From positions 868,001 to 932,000 of the forward strand of contig NZ_FODC01000002.1 of the NCBI RefSeq assembly GCF_900110275.1: a stretch of DNA of 64,000 nt. The letters are read 5' to 3'. Every line of letters begins with the position of its first letter. Within the stretch, counting starts at the first letter, position 1. Below the pieces are notes generated by a model, which was not told the DNA's origin, did no database searches, and was given only the letters and a program-made list of their open reading frames with translations. Source of the DNA: Duganella sp. CF517. GTDB lineage: Bacteria; Pseudomonadota; Gammaproteobacteria; Burkholderiales; Burkholderiaceae_D. This document shows, one piece after another, positions 54,375 to 64,000 of this stretch. Both the position numbers and the translations under genes were made by a program.

Positions 54375-55223
54375 ATGTACGAAAAAATATTTCATGCCAC
54401 GCATCCGGACATGATGACGCAAGTAAGCAATGAACAGCTGCGCGAGCGCTATTTAATCAGCAACCTGTTCGTCAGCGACCGGATCAAGCTCAATTACTGC
54501 CATCACGAGCGCTTCGTGATCGGCGGCGCCGCGCCCGTCGGCGGGGCGATCAAGCTGCCGACGCACACCGAGCCGGTCTCCGCGCTCGGCCAGCCCTTCC
54601 TGTCGCGCCGCGAACTGGGCGTGATCAACGTCGCCGGCGGCGCCGGCAAGGTCACCGTCGACGGCCGGGTGTTCGACATGGCTCCGCTCGACGGCCTGTA
54701 CATTCCGATGGGCAGCGACGAGGTCACGTTCGAATCGGTCGACCCGGTCAATCCGGCACGCTTCTACCTGGCCTCGACGCCGGCGCACGCCCGCCACGAG
54801 CTGACCAAGATCACCCACGCCCAGGCCGTTCCGCTCGAGCGCGGCAGCGCCGAGACATCCAACGCCCGCACCATTTACCAGTACGTGATTCCCGGCGTGT
54901 GCAAGTCGGCGCAGCTGCTGCTCGGCCTGACGATACTGAAGACCGGCAGCGTCTGGAACACGATGCCGCCGCATCTGCACGACCGCCGCTCCGAAGTCTA
55001 TTTCTACTTCAATCTCGACGAGCAGCAACGCATCTTCCACTTCATGGGGGAGCCGGATTCGGCGCGCCACATCATCGTCGCCAATGAAGAAGCGGTGGTC
55101 TCGCCGCCATGGTCGATCCACATGGGTTCGGGCACGGCCAACTACGCCTTCATCTGGGCCATGGGCGGCGAAAACCTCGACTACACCGACATGAACGTGC
55201 TCGATATCTGTCAGCTGAAATAA
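54375..55223 (+). CDS. kduI: 5-dehydro-4-deoxy-D-glucuronate isomerase
   Basis: A 282-residue cupin-fold isomerase converting 5-keto-4-deoxyuronate to 2,5-diketo-3-deoxygluconate. The zinc ligands are all present: His200 and His202 in [16 protein letters not shown], Glu207 and His249 in [10 protein letters not shown], each four residues higher than in E. coli KduI as I recall it. The substrate arises spontaneously from unsaturated uronates released by the GH88 enzyme downstream. First gene of an eight-gene operon, with CAGGAG nine bases before the ATG. Confidence 0.96.
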   Translation: MYEKIFHATHPDMMTQVSNEQLRERYLISNLFVSDRIKLNYCHHERFVIGGAAPVGGAIKLPTHTEPVSALGQPFLSRRELGVINVAGGAGKVTVDGRVFDMAPLDGLYIPMGSDEVTFESVDPVNPARFYLASTPAHARHELTKITHAQAVPLERGSAETSNARTIYQYVIPGVCKSAQLLLGLTILKTGSVWNTMPPHLHDRRSEVYFYFNLDEQQRIFHFMGEPDSARHIIVANEEAVVSPPWSIHMGSGTANYAFIWAMGGENLDYTDMNVLDICQLK

Positions 55224-55232
55224 GGAGCATCG

Positions 55233-55988
55233 ATGTCCGAACTGTTTAACCTGGCCGGCCGCACTGCGCTGGTCACCGGCGCCAACACCGGCCTGGGCCA
55301 GGCGATCGCGATCGCGCTGGCCGGCGCCGGCGCCGACATCGTCGCGGCCGGCCGCAGCCCCGCCGACGACACCGCCGCGCAAGTCCAGGCGCTGGGCCGC
55401 CGCTTTCTGTTCGCGCGGGCCGATTTCGGCTCGACCGAGCCGGTGCGGCGCGTGGTCGACGAGGCGATCGCCTTCAACGGCCAGCTCGATATCCTGGTCA
55501 ACAACGCCGGCACCATCCACCGCGCGGACAGTCTCGATGTGACCGAGGAAAACTGGGATGCCGTCATGAACACCAACCTGCGCTCCGTGTTCTTCCTGTC
55601 GCAGGCGGTGGCCAGGCATATGGCGAAGGGCCACGGCGGCAAGATCATCAACGTCGCCTCGCTGCTGTCGTTCCAGGGCGGCATCCGCGTACCGGCCTAC
55701 GCCGCCAGCAAGAGCGCGCTGGCCGGGCTGACGCGGGCGCTGGCCAACGAATGGGCGGTCAAGGGCATCAACGTCAACGCGCTGGCGCCGGGCTACTTCG
55801 ACACCAACAACACCACCGCGCTGCGCGAGGACGCCCGGCGCTCCGAGGCGATACTGGCGCGCATCCCGGCCGGACGCTGGGGCAAGCCGGACGACCTGGC
55901 CGGCGCGGCGGTGTTCCTCGCCGGCCGCGCCAGCGACTACGTGCACGGCATCACCTTGCCGGTGGACGGCGGATGGCTGGCGCGATGA
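55233..55988 (+). CDS. kduD: 2-dehydro-3-deoxy-D-gluconate 5-dehydrogenase
   Basis: A 251-residue SDR that reduces 2,5-diketo-3-deoxygluconate to 2-keto-3-deoxygluconate. The cofactor motif GANTGLG is at 16-22, with NNAGTIHRADS and the catalytic YAASKSALAGLTRALANEW. The combination with kduI nine bases upstream makes the assignment specific within the large SDR family. The stop overlaps the next ATG (ATGA). Confidence 0.94.
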   Translation: MSELFNLAGRTALVTGANTGLGQAIAIALAGAGADIVAAGRSPADDTAAQVQALGRRFLFARADFGSTEPVRRVVDEAIAFNGQLDILVNNAGTIHRADSLDVTEENWDAVMNTNLRSVFFLSQAVARHMAKGHGGKIINVASLLSFQGGIRVPAYAASKSALAGLTRALANEWAVKGINVNALAPGYFDTNNTTALREDARRSEAILARIPAGRWGKPDDLAGAAVFLAGRASDYVHGITLPVDGGWLAR

Positions 55989-57064
55989 ACGGCCCGAACC
56001 GCATGGCCGAACGGGGCGACAACGAAAGCCGCCGCGCCTGGCAACTGGCATGGGACTTCGGCAGCGCCGAGGTGCAGGCGCTGGGCGGCATGCTCGGCCC
56101 GGTCAGCCTGCGGCTCGACGACGAGCGCGAGCTCGACATCATGCACGTGGCGCCATGGGCCAGCACCACCGGCGCGTCCGCCCTGCCCGGCCTGCTGCGG
56201 CGCATGCGCGGCGAATGGCCGTGCGTGCCCTTCGGCCGCACCGACGATCCCGGCGCGCTGCCGGCCGGCTGGCGGCGCACCGCAGACGATGACGAGGCCG
56301 GCGGCGACGGCTGGATGCACGGCTACGCGGCCAATCACCACTGGCACTGCATCGACTCCACGCCGCAGCGCGTGCATCTGGCGATCGACTACCCGGCCGA
56401 CAGCGCCATCGCCCGCGTCGAGCGGGTGATCGCGGTCGATCCGCGCGCCGCCGCGCTCGATATCAGTTTGAGCATCTGGTCGCGCCGCGCGTCGCGGGCG
56501 CCGGTCGGCCTGCATCCGACCTTTCGCGTTCCACCGACGCCGGGACGGGTCAAAGTGGTGCTCGGCGAGCACGCCGGCATCCACAGCTATCCGACCGCCG
56601 CGCCGGGCGCCGTGTCGCGCCTGGTGCCGGACGCGCGCTCCGCTTCGCTGTCGGCCATGGCCGGCGTCGACGGCGCGCTCGACCTGGCGCGGCTGCCGCT
56701 GACGATGCCGACCGAGGAATTGATGCAGGTCAGCACACTGACAGGCGCCGGCGACGCGCCGCCGTTCGCGCTGCACTACCTCGACTACGACGCCTTCCTC
56801 GGCATGTGGTGGGACACAGCGCAACTACCGGACCTGATGCTGTGGATTAGCAACGCCGGCCGCATCAACTACCCGTGGATGAGCCGTCACCTGGCGATCG
56901 GCGCCGAGCCGGTCAACAGCCTGTTCGACCTGGGCCGTGTCGCCCGTGCGCCGGCCCGCCATCCGCTGGCCGACCGGCTCGGCGTGGCGCTGAGTCCGGA
57001 ACAACCGTGGCGCACGCGCTACCGCATCGCCGCCTGGCCCAACGCCACGCCCCCCACCCGCTAA
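55985..57064 (+). CDS. Galactose-mutarotase-like (aldose 1-epimerase superfamily) protein
   Basis: A 359-residue soluble protein with the beta-strand pattern and motifs of the mutarotase-like superfamily (GYAANHHWHCIDSTPQRVHLAIDYP, VGLHPTFRVP, WISNAGRINYPWMSRHLAIGAEP). The usual mutarotase His/Glu signature is not obvious, so it may act on an oligosaccharide or uronate rather than galactose. The start is the ATG at 55985, overlapping the kduD stop. It precedes the AGE-family gene by 13 bp. Function within uronate catabolism is inferred from the operon only. Confidence 0.72.
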   Translation: MNGPNRMAERGDNESRRAWQLAWDFGSAEVQALGGMLGPVSLRLDDERELDIMHVAPWASTTGASALPGLLRRMRGEWPCVPFGRTDDPGALPAGWRRTADDDEAGGDGWMHGYAANHHWHCIDSTPQRVHLAIDYPADSAIARVERVIAVDPRAAALDISLSIWSRRASRAPVGLHPTFRVPPTPGRVKVVLGEHAGIHSYPTAAPGAVSRLVPDARSASLSAMAGVDGALDLARLPLTMPTEELMQVSTLTGAGDAPPFALHYLDYDAFLGMWWDTAQLPDLMLWISNAGRINYPWMSRHLAIGAEPVNSLFDLGRVARAPARHPLADRLGVALSPEQPWRTRYRIAAWPNATPPTR

Positions 57065-57077
57065 GGAGAACCGGACC

Positions 57078-58292
57078 ATGCATCCCGACTTTCGCTCGCG
57101 CGACATGCTGCTCTCGCACATCGCGCACACCATGCGGTTCTACCATCCGCGCTGCATCGACCCGAGCGGCGGCTTCTTCCACTTCTTCCTTGACGACGGC
57201 ACCGTCTACGACCGCCACACGCGGCACCTGGTCAGCAGCACGCGTTTCGTTTTCAACTATGCCAAAGCCTACCGCCAGTTCCGCGACCCGGCCTATCTGG
57301 AGGCGCTGCACCATGGCGTCGCCTTCCTGCGCAACGTCCACCGCAACGCGCGCACCGGCGGCTATGCGTGGCAGTTGTCGTGGCGCGGCGGCAAAAAGCA
57401 GGTCACCGACGGCGACAACCATTGCTACGGCCTGGCCTTCGTGCTGCTGGCGTACGCGCAGGCGCTGGCGGCCGGCATCACCGAGGCGCGCGCCCATATG
57501 AAGGAGACGTTCGAGCTGATGGAGAAGCGTTTCTGGCAGCCCGAGCACGGGCTGTACGCCGACCAGGCCAGCGCCGACTGGCGCGTGCTCGATCCGTATC
57601 GCGGCCAGAACGCCAACATGCACGCCTGCGAGGCGCTGATCGCCGCCTTCGAGGCGTCCGGCGAGACGCATTACCTGCAGCGCGCCGTGACCCTGGCGCG
57701 CAACATCACGATGCGCCAGGGGGGGCTGGCCGGCGGCATGATCTGGGAACATTATCACGCCGACTGGTCGGTCGACTGGGATTACAACCGCCACGACAAG
57801 AGCAACATCTTCCGTCCGTGGGGTTATCAACCGGGGCATCTGACCGAATGGGCCAAGCTGCTGTTGCAGCTGGAACGGCATCCGGTGGCGCTCGACGGCG
57901 AGGTCGAGTGGATGGCGCCGCGCGCCGCGCAATTGTTCAACATCGCGCTGGGCAAGGCGTGGGATGCGCAGCATGGAGGGATTTGCTACGGCTTCGGTCC
58001 GGCCGACGAGATCTGCGACGGCGACAAGTATTTCTGGGTGCAGGCGGAGAGTTTCGCGGCGGCGGCCATGCTGGCCGAGCGCACCGGCGATCCAAGGTAT
58101 TGGGGTTGGTATGACAGGATCTGGGCGTATAGCTGGGAGCACTTTGTCGATCACGAGCATGGCGCGTGGTATCGGGTGCTGAGTCCGTCGAACGCCAAGC
58201 TCAGCAACCAAAAGAGCCAGGCCGGCAAGACGGATTACCACACGATGGGCGCGTGTTACGAGGTGCTCAATCTGATCGCAAGCGAGCCTTGA
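57078..58292 (+). CDS. AGE (N-acylglucosamine 2-epimerase) family sugar isomerase
   Basis: A 404-residue alpha/alpha-barrel protein. GFFHFFLDDGTVYDRHTRHLVSSTRFVFNYAKAY, QNANMHACEALIAAFEASGE and YFWVQAESFAAAAMLAERTGD are typical of the AGE superfamily, with the conserved His residues in MHACEA and in the C-terminal KTDYHTMGACYEVL. Members isomerise mannose/fructose-type sugars or epimerise N-acylglucosamine. The exact sugar cannot be read. Sits fourth in the kduI operon, with an AAGGAGAA ribosome site. Confidence 0.85.
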   Translation: MHPDFRSRDMLLSHIAHTMRFYHPRCIDPSGGFFHFFLDDGTVYDRHTRHLVSSTRFVFNYAKAYRQFRDPAYLEALHHGVAFLRNVHRNARTGGYAWQLSWRGGKKQVTDGDNHCYGLAFVLLAYAQALAAGITEARAHMKETFELMEKRFWQPEHGLYADQASADWRVLDPYRGQNANMHACEALIAAFEASGETHYLQRAVTLARNITMRQGGLAGGMIWEHYHADWSVDWDYNRHDKSNIFRPWGYQPGHLTEWAKLLLQLERHPVALDGEVEWMAPRAAQLFNIALGKAWDAQHGGICYGFGPADEICDGDKYFWVQAESFAAAAMLAERTGDPRYWGWYDRIWAYSWEHFVDHEHGAWYRVLSPSNAKLSNQKSQAGKTDYHTMGACYEVLNLIASEP

Positions 58293-58334
58293 CGGTCTAC
58301 AATCGATCCATAAGACAACTATAAACGAGACATT

Positions 58335-60263
58335 ATGAAAACACCGGCATCATGCACGAAACAAGTGTTCGCGCATTTAATCATGGTTTTTCTGCTTGCG
58401 ACCGCGGCTCATAGCCACGCGGCGCAGCAGCAGCATTTGGCCACGGTCCGGTCGCCGGACAAAAACCTCCAGTACATCTTCTATCAAACCACGACGGCCA
58501 CCGGCGGGCGGCAGCTGTACTACCGCGTCAACTACAAGCACAAGCCCGTCATCCTCGATTCGCTGCTGGACCTGCAACTGGACAACCACCTGTCCGAAAG
58601 CTCGATGGCGCTCAACATCGATCGCCACAAGAAATGGTTCGACAATCTGGCCATCACCGGCAACAGCACCACCAGCCACAACGCCAGCTGGAAACCCCTG
58701 CACGGCGAACAAGCCGAAATCCCGGACAATTACAACCAGCTGACCGTGAACCTGGTCAAGGACGACAATCCCGACTACGCGATGAAGCTGGAAGTGCGCG
58801 CCTACAACGAGGGCGCCGCCTTCCGCTTCGTGTTTCCGGAAAACCCCAAAGGCAGCTACTACCGCGTCACCCAGGAAAACACCGAGTTCACCCTGCCGGT
58901 GGAAACCAAAGCCTGGTTCGCCGGCTGGGCGCAGGCGCCGTACAAAAAACTGGACCTCGCCAACTGGCCCGACGAAGCGGAACGTCCGCTGACGCTGGAG
59001 CTGCTCGGCGGCATCCACGTCGCGCTGCTCGAAGCGCAGATGGTCGACTACTCGCGCACCAAGTTCAAGCTGAGCAAGACCAAGCCGAACACCATCGTTA
59101 CCGCGATGCACGATCCGGCCGACCTGATCTCGCCGTTCGCCACGCCGTGGCGCGGCATCATGGTCGCCGAATCGGCTGGCGCGCTGGCCGACAACAGCCA
59201 TTTCATCCTCAACCTCAATCCGCCGTCGAAGATCGCCCAGCCGGACTGGATCAAGCCGGGCAAGATCATGCGCGTGATGACGCAGACCACCGCCGCCGCC
59301 AAGGCCAACATCGATTTCGCCGTCAAGCACAAACTGCAATACGTGCTGTTCGACTGGAAATGGTACGGCCCAGCGTTCTCGTTCGATTCGGACGCGACCA
59401 AGGTGGCGATCCCGGACTTCGACCTGCCGGCGATCATCAAGTACGGCAAGGACCGGGGCGTCGGCATCTGGCTCTACGTCAACCAGCAGGCGCTGCTGAC
59501 GCAGTCGGACAGCTTGTTCAAGACCTACAAGGACTGGGGCGTAAAAGGCGTGAAGTTCGGGTTCGTGCAGGTCGGTTCGCACCGCTGGTCGACGTGGATC
59601 AACAAGGCCATCCAGCAGGCGGCGGACGCCCGGATCATGGTCAACATCCACGATGACTGGCGCCCCACCGGCGAGCAGCGCACCTGGCCCAACCTGCTGA
59701 CCTCCGAAGGCGTGCGCGGCAACGAGGAAATGCCCGACGCGACGCATAACACGGTGCTGCCGTTCACCCGCTACCTGGCCGGCGCGGCCGACTACACGAT
59801 CTGCTACTTCGATCCACGCATCAAGACCACGCACGCGCATCAGCTGGCGCTGGCGGCGATCTACTACAGCCCCTTGCAGACTTTGTACTGGTACGACCGT
59901 CCCGAAATGGAAAACAACGAGCCGGAGCTGGCGTTCTGGGACAAGATTCCGGTGAGCTGGGACCAGAGCAAGGTGATCTCGGGCAAGCCGGGGGAATCCG
60001 TCACCGTCGCGCGCCGCAGCGGCGCCGACTGGTTCATCGGCGCCATCACCAACAACGATGCGCGCACGGTGAACATTCCGCTGAGCTTCCTGGACAAGGG
60101 CAGGAAATATCAAGCGACCCTGTATGCCGATGACGCCGCCGCACCGACGGCCACCCGCGTCGGCATCGAGCGGCGCGCGGTCGATGCCGCCAGTGTCATC
60201 GAGGCCAGGCTATCCGCCTCCGGCGGTATCGCCATCTGGATCACGCCCGAGGCGCAACCATGA
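58335..60263 (+). CDS. Secreted GH97-family glycoside hydrolase (alpha-glucosidase/alpha-galactosidase family)
   Basis: A 642-residue exported enzyme (signal peptide about 1-30, SHAA). The N-terminal beta-sandwich (about 35-280) is followed by a TIM barrel with VLFDWKWYGPAF, GIWLYVNQQALL and NLLTSEGVRGNEEMP, then a C-terminal beta-domain with Gly/Asn loops. In retaining GH97 enzymes the nucleophile is an Asp in a GVKGVKxDF strand; here that strand reads GVKGVKFGF, with Gly in place of Asp, which is the situation recalled for inverting members such as SusB. The stop overlaps the transporter start by four bases. Confidence 0.88.
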   Translation: MKTPASCTKQVFAHLIMVFLLATAAHSHAAQQQHLATVRSPDKNLQYIFYQTTTATGGRQLYYRVNYKHKPVILDSLLDLQLDNHLSESSMALNIDRHKKWFDNLAITGNSTTSHNASWKPLHGEQAEIPDNYNQLTVNLVKDDNPDYAMKLEVRAYNEGAAFRFVFPENPKGSYYRVTQENTEFTLPVETKAWFAGWAQAPYKKLDLANWPDEAERPLTLELLGGIHVALLEAQMVDYSRTKFKLSKTKPNTIVTAMHDPADLISPFATPWRGIMVAESAGALADNSHFILNLNPPSKIAQPDWIKPGKIMRVMTQTTAAAKANIDFAVKHKLQYVLFDWKWYGPAFSFDSDATKVAIPDFDLPAIIKYGKDRGVGIWLYVNQQALLTQSDSLFKTYKDWGVKGVKFGFVQVGSHRWSTWINKAIQQAADARIMVNIHDDWRPTGEQRTWPNLLTSEGVRGNEEMPDATHNTVLPFTRYLAGAADYTICYFDPRIKTTHAHQLALAAIYYSPLQTLYWYDRPEMENNEPELAFWDKIPVSWDQSKVISGKPGESVTVARRSGADWFIGAITNNDARTVNIPLSFLDKGRKYQATLYADDAAAPTATRVGIERRAVDAASVIEARLSASGGIAIWITPEAQP

Positions 60264-61525
60264 CCCCGACCCAATCGCATTTCCGCTTCCTGAGCGTCTT
60301 CGTCTTCGTCTACTTCTTCGCGCAGGCGATGAGCATCTCGCTGCTGACCTTGTGGCTGCGCAACACGCTGCACCTGTCCGGCGCCGAGGCCGGCGTGGTG
60401 TTCGCCGCCAACTTCATCGCCGCGATGTGCTCGCAGCCGGTCTACGGCTTCATCTCCGACAAGGTCGGCATGCGCAAGCACATCCTGTGGACCGTCAGCG
60501 CGCTGTGCACCATGTGCGGGCTGTTCTTCATGTTCGTCTACGCGCCGCTGCTCAAGGCCAATCTGCTGCTGGGCGCCGCCATCGGCGGCCTGTACCTGGG
60601 CGTGACCTTCATCGCCGGCAGCTACGCGATCGAATCGTATGTCGACCGCATCGGCCGCCGCTACGGCTTCGAATACAGCCGCGTGCGCCTGTGCGGCTCG
60701 CTCGGCTTCGCCAGCGCGGCGATGCTGACCGGCCGCCTGTTCAACATCAATCCCGGCATCAACTTCTTCATCGCCTCCGGCGCCGGCCTGCTGATGATCG
60801 CCATGCTGCTGGTGTGGCGCACCGAAACCGACACCGGCGCCGTTACCGAAGCCAACAAGGTCAAGCTGGGCGACGCGCTCGGCCTGCTGCGCGATCCCAA
60901 GTTCTGGCGCTTCATGGTGTTCATCCTGGGGGTGACGAATCTGTATCTGGTGTTCGACCAGCAATTCCCCAGCTACTTCGCCTCGCTGTTCCCGACCCCG
61001 CAAATGGGCGCGGCCATGTTCGGCTACCTGAACTCGGCGCAGATCTTCATCGAGGCGGGTGGCCTGTTCCTGGCGCCTATCCTGGTCAAGCGCATCGGCG
61101 CCAAGAACGGCCTGATGCTGGCGGGCTGCATCATGATGCTGCGCATCGGCGGCTCCAGCTTCGCCGTCGGGCCGGTGTCGATCTCGGTGCTCAAGATGCT
61201 GCACTCGGTCGAGTTGCCGATACTGGTGGTGTCGGTGTTCCGCTACATCGCCCACCACTTCGACACGCGGCTGGCCTCGACCCTGTACATGGTCGGCGTC
61301 AGCTTCGGCCACTCGCTGGGGCTGGCGATCCTGTCGCCGATGGTCGGCAAGAGCTACGACCTGATCGGCTTCCCGTCGACCTATCTGGTGCTGGCGGGGC
61401 TGGGACTGGTCTTCCTCGTGCTGTCGGCCTTTGCGCTGGAACCGACGCCGGCGGAAATACCGCGCCGCAGCGCCAGCAAGCCCGGTGTCGACGCGAGCTC
61501 CGAACCGCTGCAAAAAATTCAGTAA
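60260..61525 (+). CDS. Oligosaccharide:H+ symporter (LacY/RhiT-like MFS transporter)
   Basis: A 421-residue protein with twelve hydrophobic helices. The MFS loop motif is YGFISDKVGMRKHIL, and YGFEYSRVRLCGSLGFASAA is the hallmark of the OHS (LacY/RafB/CscB) family. The C-terminal half contains the paired VFRYIAHHFDTRLASTLYMVG segment. It probably imports unsaturated di- or oligosaccharides for the cytoplasmic GH88 enzyme next door. Its ATG overlaps the GH97 stop. The C-terminal cytoplasmic tail is about 30 polar residues. Confidence 0.88.
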   Translation: MTPTQSHFRFLSVFVFVYFFAQAMSISLLTLWLRNTLHLSGAEAGVVFAANFIAAMCSQPVYGFISDKVGMRKHILWTVSALCTMCGLFFMFVYAPLLKANLLLGAAIGGLYLGVTFIAGSYAIESYVDRIGRRYGFEYSRVRLCGSLGFASAAMLTGRLFNINPGINFFIASGAGLLMIAMLLVWRTETDTGAVTEANKVKLGDALGLLRDPKFWRFMVFILGVTNLYLVFDQQFPSYFASLFPTPQMGAAMFGYLNSAQIFIEAGGLFLAPILVKRIGAKNGLMLAGCIMMLRIGGSSFAVGPVSISVLKMLHSVELPILVVSVFRYIAHHFDTRLASTLYMVGVSFGHSLGLAILSPMVGKSYDLIGFPSTYLVLAGLGLVFLVLSAFALEPTPAEIPRRSASKPGVDASSEPLQKIQ

Positions 61526-61541
61526 TCATCAAGGAAACCTT

Positions 61542-62732
<1,191 letters not shown>

Positions 62733-62741
62733 CGAGGACAT

Positions 62742-63557
62742 ATGACATTGACACATAGACTGCTCGCCATCGACGAAGGCCGCCAGCACATCTCGCTGAT
62801 CGACACCACGCGCGCGGGCGCGGTATGGTCGCGCGACCTGGCCGACTTTCCGCTGGCGCGCGACATGCAGCGCCTTGACGACGACCGCGTTATGATCGGC
62901 TTCGAGCGGGGATTCCTCGAGCTGCGGATCGGCACCGGCGAAGTGCTGGCCGCGTGCGACCGCTGGAGCGACGTCACCTCCGTGCGCCGGCTGGACGATG
63001 GCTCGACCCTGGTGACGGGCCACAACCTCGATGGCACCGGCGGCATCAACGTGCTGACGTTGGACCGCGATTTCACGCTGACACACACGGCCCGCCGCGA
63101 CGGCGACTACATCCGGCTGATGCGGCGCACTGCCGCCGGCGGCTATCTGCTATGCATGAACGATCACATCCTGGAAACCGACGGCGCGCTCAACGCCGTG
63201 CGCCAATTGCGGGCGCCGGGCTTCGTTCACGCGTGGAAGGCGGAGCAATGCGCGGATGGCACGACGTTGGTCTCGGCCGGCTACGGCGGGTTCATGGCCC
63301 GCTTCGACGCGAAGGGGGAATTGCTCGGCACCTTCGGCGGCGAAGGCGAGGTGCCGGACGACGTCGCGCCGTTTTTCTATGCCACATTCCAGCAGCTGGA
63401 CGACGGACGTCTGATCGTCGCCAACTGGCAAGGCCACGGCCCCGCCAATGGCGGCAAAGGACGGCAACTGCTCGAATTCGACGGCGCCGGCCGCCTGCTC
63501 GGCAGCTGGTCCGACGCGGCAAACATCTCGTCGCTCCAAGGCATCCTGATACTGTAA
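62742..63557 (+). CDS. Uncharacterised cytoplasmic beta-propeller protein of the uronate operon
   Basis: A 271-residue protein without signal peptide. It shows six or so repeats of the form hydrophobic strand-DDG/DxxG-turn-strand (ARDMQRLDDDRVMIGF, VRRLDDGSTLVTGHN, AEQCADGTTLVSAGYGG, FQQLDDGRLIVANWQG), as in PQQ/YVTN-type beta-propellers. I recognise no catalytic residues. It starts 9 bp after the GH88 stop with a GAGGA ribosome site, so it belongs to the operon. Possibly a lactonase-like or sugar-binding function, but this is open. Confidence 0.7.
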   Translation: MTLTHRLLAIDEGRQHISLIDTTRAGAVWSRDLADFPLARDMQRLDDDRVMIGFERGFLELRIGTGEVLAACDRWSDVTSVRRLDDGSTLVTGHNLDGTGGINVLTLDRDFTLTHTARRDGDYIRLMRRTAAGGYLLCMNDHILETDGALNAVRQLRAPGFVHAWKAEQCADGTTLVSAGYGGFMARFDAKGELLGTFGGEGEVPDDVAPFFYATFQQLDDGRLIVANWQGHGPANGGKGRQLLEFDGAGRLLGSWSDAANISSLQGILIL

Positions 63558-63566
63558 AAAAACCCC

Positions 63567-63659
63567 GGGGTCAGTGCCGACATTCGGACATTTGGCGAAA
63601 AAAAGGAACTCTTTTTGGACGCAAAAGTTCCCCAATGTCCGAATGTCGGCACTGACCCC
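63567..63659. repeat. Perfect 26-bp inverted repeat (93-bp element), REP-like
   Basis: The left arm 63567-63592 (starting GGGGTCAGTGCCGACATTCG) is perfectly complementary to the right arm 63634-63659, with a 41-base spacer that contains a smaller dyad (GGAACT/AGTTCC). Right of it lies a run of six T, so it could end the uronate transcript. GGGGTCAG-type ends recall the REP sequences linked to RAYT transposases in beta-proteobacteria; no transposase gene is present. It lies between converging genes. Confidence 0.88.
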
Positions 63660-63681
63660 AATGTTTTTTGGTGTAGCAGGG

Positions 63682-64000
63682 TTATTTCCAGTTATTCCAG
63701 GCCGTGAGGACGGCGTTCGGATATTGCGGCCGCCCTCGGCTGCCGTTGTAACGGCCCAGCGCGAGGTAGAGGTTGCCGCCCTCCATGTCGATGTACATCC
63801 GTAAGATCGCGCAGCCGTAGCGCAAGTTGGTTTGCATGTTGAACAGGGCGCTGCGGTCGCGGTCGCCGATCACGTTGGTCCAGAACGGCATCACTTGCAT
63901 ATACCCGCGCGCGCCCACCAGCGAGACCGCGTATTTGCGGTACGCCGATTCGACCTGGATCAGGCCCAGCACCATGCCCGGCTCCAGCCCGGCGCGGCGC
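63682..64000 (-). CDS. Lytic transglycosylase, SLT domain (C-terminal part, 5' end beyond window)
   Basis: The minus-strand frame is open to the window edge and ends at 63682. The visible 105 or so residues are an SLT domain: catalytic Glu in GLIQVESAYRKYAV, the following GARGYMQVMPFW and the C-terminal LALGRYNGSRGRPQYPNAVL. Such enzymes cleave murein to 1,6-anhydro products that AmpG recycles. No stop or start is visible before position 64000, so the N-terminus, including any signal peptide, is missing here. Confidence 0.85.
   Translation of the reverse strand, partial: RRAGLEPGMVLGLIQVESAYRKYAVSLVGARGYMQVMPFWTNVIGDRDRSALFNMQTNLRYGCAILRMYIDMEGGNLYLALGRYNGSRGRPQYPNAVLTAWNNWK

Overview
This is a high-GC, gene-dense chromosomal segment from a beta-proteobacterium. 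Gene content and order (rsmB/argS, birA-coaX-SPOR, rlpA-mrdA-rodA-mreDCB, gatCAB, ptsI-ptsH-EIIA(Man), gshB-gshA, a TorF-type porin with glnK-amtB, ubiK, metX-metW) point to Burkholderiales, most likely Oxalobacteraceae of the Massilia/Duganella/Janthinobacterium group. The family placement is from memory of synteny, not from a search. No tRNA, rRNA, CRISPR array, complete insertion sequence or prophage was seen. No gene-free stretch exceeds 300 bases.

Layout. 1-7086: rsmB (partial, minus strand), then argS, a SPOR protein, dsbA, an SDR, birA, coaX and a second SPOR protein on the plus strand. 7096-17758 (minus strand): the cell-elongation (Rod) cluster in transcription order mreB, mreC, mreD, mrdA(a), rodA(a), a truncated mrdA remnant, rodA(b), mrdA(b), rlpA, i.e. 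a partly decayed tandem duplication of the PBP2/RodA synthase pair. 18030-21375: gatCAB. 21549-25150: a secreted alpha/beta hydrolase divergent from a CGNR zinc-finger regulator that is operonic with a two-component system, with a duplicated palindromic operator between them. 25226-34467: secreted hydrolases, a PhoD-like phosphatase, two outer-membrane proteins and an RstAB-like two-component system. 34586-43714: pyrE, xth, then a minus-strand run of housekeeping genes (RluA-type pseudouridine synthase, M48 protease, AmpG, MetW, MetX) and the incomplete PTS (EI, HPr, EIIA-Man). 43781-49570: glutathione synthesis, then a nitrogen-regulated porin-glnK-amtB operon with a recognisable sigma-54 promoter and paired NtrC sites, divergent from ubiK. 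49715-50913: a lower-GC pair of unrecognised genes that looks like a membrane-active toxin with a cognate immunity gene. 51066-63557: a carbohydrate-utilisation locus for a uronic-acid-containing polysaccharide. 63682-64000: the C-terminal part of a lytic transglycosylase.

How the parts work together. The wall-growth genes (MreBCD, two PBP2, two RodA, RlpA, AmpG, lytic transglycosylase) build, trim and recycle peptidoglycan. The uronate locus combines exo-acting secreted enzymes (GH28-like, GH43, GH97), an oligosaccharide:H+ symporter, a GH88 unsaturated glucuronyl hydrolase, mutarotase- and AGE-type epimerase-like proteins and KduI/KduD, leading towards 2-keto-3-deoxygluconate. It carries two copies of a LacI-type operator (TGTTATCGATAACA and a 13/14 variant), but neither the regulator nor a polysaccharide lyase is in the window.

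Non-coding structure. A palindromic repeat occurs three times (one 40-bp and two 98-bp copies), each time between converging genes. A separate perfect 26-bp inverted repeat lies in a fourth convergent gap.
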